From contig NZ_LXYE02000001.1 of the NCBI RefSeq assembly GCF_001659685.2, forward strand, positions 62,001 through 126,000: a stretch of DNA of 64,000 nt. Reading direction: 5' to 3'. This stretch comes from Labilibacter marinus. Its GTDB lineage: Bacteria > Bacteroidota > Bacteroidia > Bacteroidales > Marinilabiliaceae. How positions within the stretch are numbered: the stretch's first letter is position 1; each line of letters starts with the position of its first letter. The notes under the pieces are model-generated. The model ran no database searches. It had not been told where the DNA came from and saw only the letters and a list, made by a program, of their open reading frames with translations. A program made the position numbers and the translations under genes. Shown in pieces: positions 33,996-43,385 of the stretch.

Positions 33996-35969
33996 TTATT
34001 CTGCTATAAATTCGATGGCGCAGCCACCTCCAGACGCGAGTTGTATTTGAATAGATTCTTTAGCAGATACTGCTTTTTGATATATTTTATGATCGTAAGG
34101 ATTGTTCTCCCAATGGGCTTCTTTACCATCTTGATATATGATGGCTTGATATGTTTTTCCCTCTTCTAAAAAGTCCAAAGTAATTTCGAACTCTCGGCCT
34201 TCTTCATTGGTAATAGAACCTAAATACCAATTGCTGCTTTTTCTGTCTTTTCGTGCTATGGTGAAGTATTCGCCAATCTCTGCATTAAGCACTTTTGAAT
34301 ACTCCCAATCAACAGGAACAGATTTGATAAACTCAAACATTTCTGGATGTCGCTTATAGTGTTTAGGTAAATCACAGGCCATTTGCACAGGAGAATATAT
34401 AGTTACATACAATGCTAATTGTTTAGCCAGCGTGGTTGATACTCTGCTAGGGAACCCAGGCTCTCTGTATTCTTCGTAGGTCATTTGAAAAGCTCCTGGC
34501 GTAAAATCAGTTGGTCCAGCTAGTCCTCGTGTAAAAGGAATGATGGTAGTGTGATTTGGAGGGTTTGAAGGATTTGCCCAAGCATTGTATTCTTGTCCAC
34601 GAACACCTTCACGTGATAGAAAATTGGGGTAAGTTCTTCGTAAACCGGTTGCTTTAATGGGCTCATGAGCAACCACTGCTACTTTGTTTTTTGCAGCCAG
34701 CTCAAGGGCGCGTTGATAATGGTTGACCATCCATTGTCCATGATGATATTGACCATTGTCTATTTTGCCTACATATCCTGTTTTAACTGCTTTTATACCT
34801 AAGTCACCGTAAAACTCAAACGCTTCTTTCATCTGAGGTTCGTATTCGTATGCAACTTTACCGCCTGTTTCATGGTGACCAATGATGGTCATATTATTGT
34901 CCTTGGCATACTGTTGTACTTTTTCAATATCAAAGTCGGGGTATGCTTTAGTAAAATTCCAATTGCTCCAGGTTTCCCACCCTAGGTTCCACCCTTCAAT
35001 TAACAAACCCCTAAAACCATTTGCCGAAGCAAAGTCAATCATTTCCATGGCATATTCTGTGGTAGCTCCGTGGTTCGCTCCTGCATGCCAGGTTTTAGTA
35101 TTCAGATGCATGTCCCACCAAATTCCCATATAGCGCATAGGTTCAATCCAGTCAGTTTGCTCTAGCTTATTAGGTTCGTTGAGGTTTAAAACCATGTCCG
35201 ATTCTATTAAATCGCCTGCATTGTTGCCCGTAATAATCACGCGCCATGGGGATTTTAGAGTTTTTTCGGACTTCACCTTAATGCCATCTGGCCACGGTAC
35301 AAGGTCGCAATCAAATCCTTCACCATTGTTTTTAAGTGTCATTGAAGCGTAATCAACTAAAGCAGCTTCGTGTATAGAAATGTGTTTACCACTTTTAAAC
35401 TTGGCCGTTATTGGAGTATGAGCAGTATCAATTTTTGCCAGTTTGGTTTGGTTATATAATAACTCATAGCTATCGTAATCCGCATGTATCCACCAATAGT
35501 CTCCTTTTTGAGCCATATTAAACTGAGATAGTTCTTGTGTTAAATGGAGGCTATCAAGCTTTTGTTCAGGAACTATGTATCTGTACGCTACTCCATCATT
35601 AAAGGCTTTGAAATGAATTTCAACTATATGTTTGCCCGATTTGGCTTCTAAACTTAAAAAGTGATGATTATCTTTTATTATTTTGTTCTCTCCCCATATG
35701 GTTTCCCAGCTTGAGTTATTGTAAGTTTCAGAGATGACGCTTAATTTGTCGAAAGTACTTAAATCAACTTCTTCAAAAATTAAACCAAGTCTGGAAGGAG
35801 AAATCAGTTGCTCCCCATCTTTGCTTACGGTATAGCTTAGTTTTCCGTTGTTAAAAAAAATGTCAACTTGATTGCTAGTATCTGGCGATGATAATGAATA
35901 ACGATTGTTCGATTGACAAGCGCTCAGTATAAGCAATAATAAAATGGATACAAAGGATAGTAGTTTCAT
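33996..35969 (-). CDS. GH97 alpha-glucosidase (SusB-type, inverting group)
   Basis: The 657-residue lipoprotein (SILLLLILSAC) has the three-part GH97 architecture: N-terminal super-beta-sandwich, central TIM barrel from ~275 (RYMGIWWDMHLNTKTW, RGLLIEGWNLGWETW) and C-terminal sandwich. AVVAHEPIKATGLRRTYPN and REGVRGQEYNAW hold the catalytic/base Glu residues known from SusB. At the place where retaining GH97 enzymes have an Asp nucleophile, this one reads KTGYVG, which fits the inverting alpha-glucosidase subgroup. Calcium-binding Glu residues are in these motifs. It heads the alpha-glucan operon; SusC, SusD and SusR homologues are not in the window. Confidence 0.93.
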   Translation of the reverse strand: MKLLSFVSILLLLILSACQSNNRYSLSSPDTSNQVDIFFNNGKLSYTVSKDGEQLISPSRLGLIFEEVDLSTFDKLSVISETYNNSSWETIWGENKIIKDNHHFLSLEAKSGKHIVEIHFKAFNDGVAYRYIVPEQKLDSLHLTQELSQFNMAQKGDYWWIHADYDSYELLYNQTKLAKIDTAHTPITAKFKSGKHISIHEAALVDYASMTLKNNGEGFDCDLVPWPDGIKVKSEKTLKSPWRVIITGNNAGDLIESDMVLNLNEPNKLEQTDWIEPMRYMGIWWDMHLNTKTWHAGANHGATTEYAMEMIDFASANGFRGLLIEGWNLGWETWSNWNFTKAYPDFDIEKVQQYAKDNNMTIIGHHETGGKVAYEYEPQMKEAFEFYGDLGIKAVKTGYVGKIDNGQYHHGQWMVNHYQRALELAAKNKVAVVAHEPIKATGLRRTYPNFLSREGVRGQEYNAWANPSNPPNHTTIIPFTRGLAGPTDFTPGAFQMTYEEYREPGFPSRVSTTLAKQLALYVTIYSPVQMACDLPKHYKRHPEMFEFIKSVPVDWEYSKVLNAEIGEYFTIARKDRKSSNWYLGSITNEEGREFEITLDFLEEGKTYQAIIYQDGKEAHWENNPYDHKIYQKAVSAKESIQIQLASGGGCAIEFIAE

Positions 35970-36006
35970 GCGTAATTTATCTTGAAGTGGATATTTATCA
36001 ATACAT

Positions 36007-36014
36007 CAAATAAA
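36007..36014 (-). promoter_or_regulatory. Candidate -7 box of the alpha-glucan operon
   Basis: Minus-strand TTTATTTG differs from TAnnTTTG at one base and lies 38 nt before the GH97 ATG. The remainder of the 317-bp spacer 35970-36286 shows no gene or clear structure. Confidence 0.35.
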
Positions 36015-36286
36015 AATGAAATTTCACCTTTTTAATAAATGTATAAAAAAAATATAGAATAATAAAAGTGAATTGTATTGTAAGTTAGGTAGATATGTCC
36101 GTAGCTGTAGATTTTAATATAGATGCTATAAAGACGAGTTGGTGCATTTTTAGGCTTGATTTTAAATAAGGTGTGATGTAGTTAGTATGTGAGAGCCACT
36201 TTAGTATTAACTTTGAGGTCTATGTTATATGTTGAATAAAAGTTGAAGATGACTTCACCCAATTTTTATCATTAAGTAAAAAGTCA

Positions 36287-37762
36287 ATGAATCAAAATAA
36301 ACTAAAACCCATCATGTTTGTGGGTACCTGTTCAGATGCTGGTAAAAGTATGGTTAATGCAGGTTTTTGCAGAGTGTTTCAGCAAGATGGATATCATCCA
36401 GCTCCATACAAGGCACAAAATATGTCTTTAAATAGTTATGCTACGCCAGATGGATTGGAATTAGGTAGAGCGCAGGCCGTTCAAGCAGAAGCTTGTAAGT
36501 TAGAACCTGAGGTAGATATGAATCCAGTTTTATTAAAACCAACAGGTGAGCTTAAATCGCAGATTGTTTTGTTAGGGAAGCCTGTGGGTGACCAATCTGC
36601 GTATGAATATTTTCAAGAAAATGATAGGGTTGAGCTATTTGATGCAGCTTATGATTCTTTTCAAAAGCTAGATAAAAAATATAGTCCCATTGTTATGGAA
36701 GGGGCAGGAAGTATTTCTGAACTTAATTTAAAGAAAAGAGACATCACTAATATGCGAATGGCTTTGAGGGCAGGAGCTGATGTTTATCTTATTTCGGATA
36801 TAGATAGAGGTGGAATTTTTGGAAGTGTATATGGAACCATTGCGCTATTAACCCCAGAAGAGAAAGCCGCTGTTAAAGGAATTATAGTAAATAAGTTTAG
36901 AGGAGACGCTCGTTTATTTCAGGAGGGAAAAACTATTTTGGAAGAGATTACTGGGGTAAAAGTGGTTGGTGTTTTGCCATATTTTCAAGATTTATATATT
37001 GAAGAGGAGGATTCAGTTAGTTTAATTAATAAAAGAACACATGCTGTTTCGGGTAAGGTAAATGTGGCCATTGTAAAGCTAGCGCAATTATCCAATTTTA
37101 CTGATTTTAATGCCTTATCCATGCATCCTGAGGTTAATTTATATTATACCTTGGATAAGTTTGAATTAAGAAATGCAGATATAATAATAATACCAGGTTC
37201 TAAAAATACAATTTCCGATTTAAACACTTTAAGAGAGTTAGGTATAGATAAGGAAATCCACGGCGCTTATAAAGCAGGTAAAACGGTCATTGGTATTTGT
37301 GGAGGTTATCAAATGATGGGAGAGTCCATTCAGGATCCGCATGGAGTAGAAGGGGAGCAAAAGCAGATTGAAGGATTAGGACTGTTGCCCGTTGAAACCA
37401 TCATGGAAAAGAATAAAGTAACTGAGCAAGGTGCTTTCTATTTTAGAGGAAGTCAGGAGTTGTGCGAAGGTTACGAAATTCATATGGGTAAAACCATTTC
37501 TACGAACGCTGAGTATGAAGCAGTAAACGTACTTTCGGATGGAAGTAGCGATGGTTGCTGGAAGAATGAAAATTGTTGGGGTTCGTACTTTCATGGTATT
37601 TTAGATAATCAAGTTGTCATTAATGAGATACTAAAAAAGTTTAATGCATCGATAACTGATTTTAATTACAAAAGGTTTAAGGAAGAAAACTACGATAAAT
37701 TAGCTGAACACATTCGCGAGTATATGGATATGGAGTATATATATGCTTCTCTAAAACGCTAA
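36287..37762 (+). CDS. cobQ: Cobyric acid synthase
   Basis: The 491-residue enzyme amidates adenosylcobyrinic a,c-diamide at four side chains with glutamine and ATP. The N-terminal P-loop-like domain has FVGTCSDAGKSMVNAGFCR and APYKAQNMSLNSY. The C-terminal class I glutamine amidotransferase domain carries the nucleophile Cys in VIGICGGYQMMG (~335) and the His in CWGSYFHGIL. Length is normal. It is isolated from other cobalamin genes except cobT at 44 kb; no convincing cobalamin riboswitch precedes it. Confidence 0.95.
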   Translation: MNQNKLKPIMFVGTCSDAGKSMVNAGFCRVFQQDGYHPAPYKAQNMSLNSYATPDGLELGRAQAVQAEACKLEPEVDMNPVLLKPTGELKSQIVLLGKPVGDQSAYEYFQENDRVELFDAAYDSFQKLDKKYSPIVMEGAGSISELNLKKRDITNMRMALRAGADVYLISDIDRGGIFGSVYGTIALLTPEEKAAVKGIIVNKFRGDARLFQEGKTILEEITGVKVVGVLPYFQDLYIEEEDSVSLINKRTHAVSGKVNVAIVKLAQLSNFTDFNALSMHPEVNLYYTLDKFELRNADIIIIPGSKNTISDLNTLRELGIDKEIHGAYKAGKTVIGICGGYQMMGESIQDPHGVEGEQKQIEGLGLLPVETIMEKNKVTEQGAFYFRGSQELCEGYEIHMGKTISTNAEYEAVNVLSDGSSDGCWKNENCWGSYFHGILDNQVVINEILKKFNASITDFNYKRFKEENYDKLAEHIREYMDMEYIYASLKR

Positions 37763-38011
37763 TATGCTTTTAAATTGTAAGTAAATATTTCAGGATGAAA
37801 TTTATTTTATTGAAGTTGTCAATATTAATGGTGTATGAAGTATGATTTCAATTTGAAACATTACATTTGTCGCTTTCAATGATGCTTATCATGTAACTAT
37901 TTTTAGTGTGGGTTTTTATCATTGTAAATTATTGTAATTTAGACAGAAGCAATTTTGTGGGAAAAATATTATAAATTGCTAAAAGTCATGATTTAGGTAT
38001 GTTGAAATATT

Positions 38012-38019
38012 TAATTTTG
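38012..38019 (+). promoter_or_regulatory. -7 promoter box (TAATTTTG) of gdhA
   Basis: Exact TAnnTTTG match 32 nt before the gdhA ATG. No TTTG at the expected upstream spacing. Confidence 0.5.
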
Positions 38020-38051
38020 ATTCAAAACAAACACAATTTAAAAGTATTGCC

Positions 38052-39389
38052 ATGGATGCAAAAATAAAAGAGTTCATAGATGGTGTTAGGATGAAAAATA
38101 CGGGAGAAGATGAGTTTTTACAAGCTGTTGAAGAAGTGGTTGAAACAGTTTGGGATTTTTATCGCGAAAATCCGCACTATCAAAAGGCAAAGATTCTTGA
38201 ACGCATGACGGAACCAGAACGTGTTATCATGTTTAGAGTGCCATGGGTAGATGATAGTGGAGAAGTACAAGTTAATCGAGGATATAGAGTAGAGTTTAAT
38301 AGTGCCATTGGACCATATAAAGGTGGACTTCGTTTTCACCCCAGTGTAACATTAAGTGGATTGAAGTTTCTAGGATTTGAGCAAACTTTCAAAAATAGCT
38401 TAACCAGTCTTCCTATGGGAGGTGGTAAAGGAGGTTCCGATTTTAACCCTAAAGGTAAATCTGACAACGAAATTATGCGTTTCTGCCAGGCTTTCATGAG
38501 TGAACTTTATCGTCATATTGGTCCTAATACTGATGTTCCAGCTGGAGATATTGGTGTAGGTGGACGTGAAATAGGCTATTTATTTGGTCAGTATAAGAAA
38601 TTGAAGAATGAGTTTACTGGCGTTCTTACAGGTAAAGGACAGGAGTTTGGGGGGAGTTTAATTCGTCCTGAAGCAACTGGTTTTGGTGCTATATACTTTG
38701 TGCGTGAGATGCTGGCTTTAAAAGGCGATTCTTTAAAAGGTAAAACTATTGCGCTTTCTGGCTTTGGAAATGTAGCCTGGGGGGCAGCCATTAAAGCAGT
38801 TGAGTTAGGTGGTAAAGTAGTTACTTTATCAGGACCTGATGGTTATATTTATGATCCAGAAGGAGTGTCAGAGGATAAAATAGAATTCTTATTAGAATTA
38901 AGAGCATCTAATCAAGATATTATTCAACCATATGCCGAAAGATATGGAGTTGAGTTTTTCGAAGGTAAAAAACCTTGGGAACAGAAAGTGGATATTGCTA
39001 TTCCGTGTGCTATTCAAAATGAGTTGAACGAAGAGGATTGTAAAACGCTTATTGCTAATGGTTGTGAGTTAATTGCTGAGGCTTCTAATATGGGTTGTAC
39101 TGCTGATGCTGCATTCCTGGCCACAGAAAAAATTGCTTTTGCACCAGGTAAAGCGGTAAATGCTGGAGGTGTAGCTGTTTCGGGTTTAGAGATGAGTCAA
39201 AATAGTATGCGATTAAATTGGAATGAGCAAGAGGTGGATCAGCGATTAAATGATATCATGAATAATATTCATAAAGTTTGTGTTCAGTATGGAACCGAGC
39301 TCAATGGGAAAATAAATTATATCAAAGGAGCTAATGTAGGTGGTTTTGTAAAAGTAGCAGATGCCATGATTGCTCAAGGAGTTGTATAA
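38052..39389 (+). CDS. gdhA: Glutamate dehydrogenase, hexameric type (first paralogue)
   Basis: The 445-residue enzyme interconverts glutamate with 2-oxoglutarate and ammonia. Substrate-domain motifs are GPYKGGLRFHPSV, PMGGGKGGSDFNPKGKS (catalytic Lys) and PAGDIGVGGREIGYL; the Rossmann motif is SGFGNVAWG. After the second Rossmann strand the sequence reads TLSGPDGYI, without the acidic residue seen in the second paralogue (TMSDSDGYI), so coenzyme preference may differ. Length and pattern are those of the ~450-residue bacterial enzymes. A promoter box precedes and a terminator follows, so it is a single-gene unit. Confidence 0.95.
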   Translation: MDAKIKEFIDGVRMKNTGEDEFLQAVEEVVETVWDFYRENPHYQKAKILERMTEPERVIMFRVPWVDDSGEVQVNRGYRVEFNSAIGPYKGGLRFHPSVTLSGLKFLGFEQTFKNSLTSLPMGGGKGGSDFNPKGKSDNEIMRFCQAFMSELYRHIGPNTDVPAGDIGVGGREIGYLFGQYKKLKNEFTGVLTGKGQEFGGSLIRPEATGFGAIYFVREMLALKGDSLKGKTIALSGFGNVAWGAAIKAVELGGKVVTLSGPDGYIYDPEGVSEDKIEFLLELRASNQDIIQPYAERYGVEFFEGKKPWEQKVDIAIPCAIQNELNEEDCKTLIANGCELIAEASNMGCTADAAFLATEKIAFAPGKAVNAGGVAVSGLEMSQNSMRLNWNEQEVDQRLNDIMNNIHKVCVQYGTELNGKINYIKGANVGGFVKVADAMIAQGVV

Positions 39390-39419
39390 ATTTACTTAGA
39401 ATATAATTATACATAGTAC

Positions 39420-39458
39420 AAAACCTTGAGTAGATGATATCTCTATTCAAGGTTTTTT
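39420..39458 (+). terminator. Terminator after gdhA
   Basis: AAAACCTTGA (39420-39429) pairs with TCAAGGTTTT (39447-39456), followed by further T residues. Confidence 0.78.
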
Positions 39459-39545
39459 CATTAAAAAAACTTAAATGCCAGAGTCTGTTTAAAATTCAAG
39501 AGGCTTATTTATTAGCTTTGAGTTTTAAATATTTAGATTAAGAAA

Positions 39546-40319
39546 ATGTCGATAATTGATACGCACTCCCATATATATTCAGAACAATTTGATGAGGATA
39601 GGGATGAGATGATTCACAGAGCTTTTGAGGCTGGAGTTGAATATATATTAATGCCCAATGTTGATGTGGAGTCAATAGATGCCATGTTAGCTATAGAGGA
39701 TAAATATCCAACGCAATGTATTTCTATGATGGGCTTGCATCCTACTTCCGTAGACGAAAAATACCAAGAGCAGTTAAAAATCATGAGGTCATGGTTTGAT
39801 AAGAGACGTTTTTGTGCTGTAGGCGAAATCGGGATCGATTTATATTGGGATAAAACATTTTTATCGGAACAAATTAAGGCATTTAAAACTCAAATACAGT
39901 GGGCTATTGATTTGGATTTACCGATAGTAATTCATGCAAGAGACGCCTTTGATGAAATATTTGAGGTGTTAGATAATATGGATATTACAGGGCTAACGGG
40001 AGTGTTTCATAGCTTTACTGGTAATATTGAACAAGCGAAAAAGGTACTTTCGTATGGGTGTTTTAAGATGAGCATAAATGGAGTGGTAACCTTTAAAAAC
40101 TCAGGATTAGGAAAAGTAGTGGAGCAATTGAGTATTCAAGATTTGGTGTTGGAAACGGATGCACCTTATTTAACGCCAACTCCTTTTAGAGGAAAAAGGA
40201 ATGAACCTGCCTATACTGATCTAGTATCAAAAAAGCTGGCAGAACTATTTAATATGTCTCAAGATGAGGTAAATTCAATTACATCAGCATCTGCAAAAAG
40301 CTTATTTAAATTAAAGTAA
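39546..40319 (+). CDS. tatD: TatD-family metal-dependent DNase/hydrolase
   Basis: The 257-residue TIM-barrel protein carries the TatD metal-binding motifs: DTHSHIYSEQF (HxH), GEIGIDLYWD (Glu), PIVIHARDAFDE (His), GVFHSFTGN (His) and VLETDAPYLTP (Asp). These enzymes act as 3'-5' DNA exonucleases or deoxyribonucleases in repair and degradation. The gene is 19 nt upstream of the asparaginase gene; the tatD-ansA pairing is recurrent in Bacteroidota as far as I recall. Confidence 0.94.
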   Translation: MSIIDTHSHIYSEQFDEDRDEMIHRAFEAGVEYILMPNVDVESIDAMLAIEDKYPTQCISMMGLHPTSVDEKYQEQLKIMRSWFDKRRFCAVGEIGIDLYWDKTFLSEQIKAFKTQIQWAIDLDLPIVIHARDAFDEIFEVLDNMDITGLTGVFHSFTGNIEQAKKVLSYGCFKMSINGVVTFKNSGLGKVVEQLSIQDLVLETDAPYLTPTPFRGKRNEPAYTDLVSKKLAELFNMSQDEVNSITSASAKSLFKLK

Positions 40320-40324
40320 TAATT

Positions 40325-40341
40325 AGGAGGGGAAGATTTTG
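40325..40341 (+). promoter_or_regulatory. Strong ribosome-binding site with TTG start
   Basis: AGGAGG (40325-40330), extended by GG, is 8 nt before TTG 40339, followed by the family N-terminus KRKVLIIYTGGTIG. There is no ATG that keeps this N-terminus. A good Shine-Dalgarno site is unusual in this window. Confidence 0.72.
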
Positions 40342-41364
40342 AAACGAAAAGTACTTATAATCTATACGGGTGGAACCATCGGAATGGCCAACGACCCAGA
40401 AACTAACTCACTTGTGCCCTTTGATTTTTCGATGATTGAGGAGAAAGTGCCTGAGTTGAGACGTTTTGATTTTGAGGTAGATAGTACATCTTTTAATCCA
40501 ATAGTAGATTCTTCTGATATGAATCCTGAAATATGGGTTAAAATCGGTACGATTATTGAAGAGAGATATGCAGTGTACGATGGCTTTGTGGTACTACACG
40601 GAACGGATACTATGTCGTATACGGCCAGTGCTTTAAGCTTTATGTTTCAAAACTTGAGTAAGCCAGTTGTTTTTACGGGTAGTCAGTTGCCTTTAAGCAC
40701 TATTCGTACGGATGGAAAAGAAAACCTAATTACAGCGTTAGATATTGCCTCTACCTATCAGGATGGAGTGGCTATGGTACCAGAGGTTTGTATCTTCTTT
40801 CAGGATAAATTATTTAGAGCTAACCGAACCACCAAATATAACGCGGAACACTTTAGAGCATTCCGATCAGATAATTATCCACCATTAGCAGAGGTGGGCA
40901 TACATATAAAATATAACGACCCGTATATACAAAAGACCAAAGAGGGAACAGTGTTTTCTGTAAGTAAGAACATGGATAACAATGTTGGACTTTTGAAATT
41001 ATATCCAGGTATGAATTATGCTTTTTTAGAAACGATGTTAACAACACCAGGACTTAAAGCATTGGTTTTAGAAACCTTCGGTTCGGGGAACGCACCTACC
41101 GATAAACGTTTTTTGGGTATCATTGAAAAAGCAGTTCAAAATGGGCTCATTATTTTAAATGTTACGCAGTGTTTAGCAGGAAGTGTTGCCATGGGAAGGT
41201 ACGAAACTGGCATTCATTTGCTTGAAATGGGTGTTTTTAGTGGTGGAGATATAACTACTGAAGCAGCACTAACAAAGCTTATGTATCTGTTAGGTAATGC
41301 AATAAATACTGAGGAAGTGAAGATATGTTTAAATAAATCACTAAAAGGGGAAATCTATATTTAA
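40339..41364 (+). CDS. ansA: Type I (cytoplasmic) L-asparaginase
   Basis: The 341-residue enzyme hydrolyses asparagine to aspartate and ammonia. Catalytic motifs are YTGGTIGM (first Thr), VLHGTDTMSYTASAL (second Thr-Asp pair) and RTDGKENL (Lys). FTGSQLPLSTIRTDG is typical. The lack of a signal peptide indicates type I. It starts with TTG, read as Met, because the conserved KRKVLIIYTGG immediately follows and an AGGAGG site lies 8 nt upstream. It is probably co-transcribed with tatD. Confidence 0.93.
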   Translation: MKRKVLIIYTGGTIGMANDPETNSLVPFDFSMIEEKVPELRRFDFEVDSTSFNPIVDSSDMNPEIWVKIGTIIEERYAVYDGFVVLHGTDTMSYTASALSFMFQNLSKPVVFTGSQLPLSTIRTDGKENLITALDIASTYQDGVAMVPEVCIFFQDKLFRANRTTKYNAEHFRAFRSDNYPPLAEVGIHIKYNDPYIQKTKEGTVFSVSKNMDNNVGLLKLYPGMNYAFLETMLTTPGLKALVLETFGSGNAPTDKRFLGIIEKAVQNGLIILNVTQCLAGSVAMGRYETGIHLLEMGVFSGGDITTEAALTKLMYLLGNAINTEEVKICLNKSLKGEIYI

Positions 41365-41368
41365 ACAG

Positions 41369-41397
41369 TTTGTATTTCCTGATTTTTTTGTATTTTG
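41369..41397 (+). promoter_or_regulatory. Promoter of the exbB operon
   Basis: TTTG (41369-41372), 18 bp, then TATTTTG (41391-41397), a one-base-short form of TAnnTTTG. The predicted leader is about 110 nt, AT-rich, with no evident structure. Confidence 0.5.
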
Positions 41398-41517
41398 CAC
41401 ACCTGAAAATCTAAGAATTTCAATTATTAACTTGTTTATTGCTTTAAAAAGGGAATTAATAGCAATTAAACTTATAGTATTAACAAACTAATACAAATCA
41501 AAAAATTTTTACAGACT

Positions 41518-42336
41518 ATGAAAAAGCTATTTGCGTTTTTTGCAGTTTTTGCGATGATGACTCTTGGAGCATCAACCATTTATGCTCAGAATGATGCTGG
41601 TGAACCAGCAGAAGGTGATTCAACAACAGTTGAAGAAGTTGTAGAAACAGAAACTGTTGTAGAAGAAGTTGCAGCAGACGAAACAGAAGCTGAAGCTCCT
41701 AAGGGAATTCACAAACAAATCAAAGCTAAGTTTATTGAAGGTGGTGCAGCTTTCATGAGCTTTGTACTTTTAGCATTAATCTTTGGATTGGCTTTATGTA
41801 TTGAAAGAATCATTTATTTGAATCTTGCATCAACCAACACAAAGAAATTACTTCAAGCAATTGAAGATGCGTTAAACGAAGGTGGTGTTGAAGCTGCTAA
41901 GGAAGTGTGTCGTAACACAAGAGGTCCTGTTGCTTCTATCTTTTACCAAGGTTTAGACCGTATCGACGAAGGTATCGAAGTAGTTGAAAAATCAGTTGTA
42001 GCTTATGGCTCAGTTCAAATGGGTCTTTTAGAAAAAGGTTTAACTTGGATTTCTTTATTTATTGCTCTTGCTCCTATGCTTGGGTTTATGGGTACAGTAA
42101 TCGGTATGATCGACGCTTTTGATAAGATTCAGGCTATGGGTGATATCTCAGCAACTGCAGTAGCAGGAGGTATTAAAGTAGCACTTATTACTACTGTATC
42201 TGGTTTGATCGTTGCTATCATCCTACAAGTATTTTACAACTACATCGTTTCTAAAATTGATGGTATTGTAAATACAATGGAAGATGCTTCTATCTCTCTA
42301 TTAGATATCTTAGTAAAATACAACATGAAAAAATAA
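41518..42336 (+). CDS. exbB: ExbB/TolQ-type proton channel with acidic N-terminal extension
   Basis: The 272-residue protein begins with a signal-like helix (FAFFAVFAMMTLGASTIYAQ) and an acidic, Ala/Glu/Val-rich linker (~24-62). It then shows three membrane helices: ~78-97, ~168-200 (SLFIALAPMLGFMGTVIGMIDAF) and ~218-240 (GIKVALITTVSGLIVAIIL). The LGFMGTV and TTVSGL stretches are the MotA/TolQ/ExbB signature. It channels protons to drive TonB-dependent outer membrane transport together with the two ExbD proteins below. tonB itself is not in the window. This is the first gene of a four-gene operon. Confidence 0.93.
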   Translation: MKKLFAFFAVFAMMTLGASTIYAQNDAGEPAEGDSTTVEEVVETETVVEEVAADETEAEAPKGIHKQIKAKFIEGGAAFMSFVLLALIFGLALCIERIIYLNLASTNTKKLLQAIEDALNEGGVEAAKEVCRNTRGPVASIFYQGLDRIDEGIEVVEKSVVAYGSVQMGLLEKGLTWISLFIALAPMLGFMGTVIGMIDAFDKIQAMGDISATAVAGGIKVALITTVSGLIVAIILQVFYNYIVSKIDGIVNTMEDASISLLDILVKYNMKK

Positions 42337-42343
42337 TTAGAAC

Positions 42344-42790
42344 ATGACTAAGCTTACAAAAATATTAAGTTTCGTACTATATGCTTTGTTAGCTGTAACA
42401 GTGGTGTTAACAATTATGTATTTTACGGGAGGAGAAATTCCTGGAGAAACATATGAAACACCAGTTTACACTGACTTATTTTTGAACTGGGCTAAATTTC
42501 TAGTAGTAGCTACTGCTGGTATTACTGTTTTGTTCGAAATCGTTAATGTAGTATTGAATCCAAAAAATGCGATGAGAAGCCTTATTTCAATTGCTGTTTT
42601 AATAGTAATTGCATTAGTTTCTTATAGCCTTGCAGACGCTACGCCTTTAGCTTTAGGTGGATACGAAGGAGAGGATAATGTTCCTTCGATGCTTAAATTA
42701 GCAGGTGCTTTCTTATATGGTACTTATGTACTTTTAGGAATTGTAGTTGTTGCTATCTTAGGTACTGAGGTCTCAAGAATTTTTAAATAA
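42344..42790 (+). CDS. Unknown four-helix membrane protein of the ExbB-ExbD operon
   Basis: The 148-residue protein has four hydrophobic helices (about 8-27, 47-67, 78-98 and 119-142), with loops carrying GGEIPGETYETP and GGYEGEDNVPS. No domain is recognised. It lies 7 nt after exbB and 17 nt before exbD, so it belongs to the transcript. Many Bacteroidota have a protein of this size at this position, which points to an accessory subunit of the energising complex; that is inference from position. Confidence 0.75.
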   Translation: MTKLTKILSFVLYALLAVTVVLTIMYFTGGEIPGETYETPVYTDLFLNWAKFLVVATAGITVLFEIVNVVLNPKNAMRSLISIAVLIVIALVSYSLADATPLALGGYEGEDNVPSMLKLAGAFLYGTYVLLGIVVVAILGTEVSRIFK

Positions 42791-42807
42791 TTAATAAATA
42801 GTTATTT

Positions 42808-43380
42808 ATGGGAAAAAGAGATGTACAAGAGGTGAATGCTGGGTCTATGGCCGATATTGCATTCCTTCTACTCATATTCTTCCTTGTAACTACTACCATG
42901 GATACGGATACAGGTTTGGCAAGACGTTTGCCTCCTCCTGTTGAACAAGTTGATCCAGATACCCCACCAGTAAAGGAACGAAATGTATTTTCCGTTCTTT
43001 TGAACAGTAAAAATCAATTGTTGGTGGAAGGTAAACCAATGAGGGTAGAAGAGCTCAAGGATGCTACTAAAGAATTTATATTAAATGAAAATAATGCAGA
43101 TAATTTACCAGAGTTTAAGGAAACAGAAGTTCCTTTGTTTGGTTTTATCCCAGTTTCAAAAGGTATAATTTCTTTACAGAATGATAATGGAACTCAATAT
43201 CAACAGTATTTGATGGTTCAAAATGAACTTCAAAGAGCGTATAATGAGTTGAGAAATGAATTGTCTCGTAGAAAATTCCGCAAGGATTATGAAGAGCTTG
43301 AAGATGAAGAAAAGAAAGCGATTCGTACAATTTATCCTCAAAGAATTTCAGAGGCAGAACCTAAAAATATTGGTAAATAA
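42808..43380 (+). CDS. exbD: ExbD/TolR-family protein (first copy)
   Basis: The 190-residue protein has a short basic N-terminus, one membrane helix (~12-32, SMADIAFLLLIFFLVTTTMD) with the conserved Asp that takes part in proton translocation, and a periplasmic domain with RLPPPVEQ and KNQLLVEGKPM. The periplasmic part has a long Gln/Arg/Glu-rich helical insert (~120-175), larger than in classical ExbD. It would pair with ExbB and the shorter second ExbD. Confidence 0.92.
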   Translation: MGKRDVQEVNAGSMADIAFLLLIFFLVTTTMDTDTGLARRLPPPVEQVDPDTPPVKERNVFSVLLNSKNQLLVEGKPMRVEELKDATKEFILNENNADNLPEFKETEVPLFGFIPVSKGIISLQNDNGTQYQQYLMVQNELQRAYNELRNELSRRKFRKDYEELEDEEKKAIRTIYPQRISEAEPKNIGK

Positions 43381-43385
43381 ATATT

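Noticed and set aside
36160-36220. GGTG and GCCACT words upstream of cobQ, suggesting a cobalamin riboswitch
   Set aside because: The other conserved blocks and the stem order of the class are missing, and the two words are too close together.
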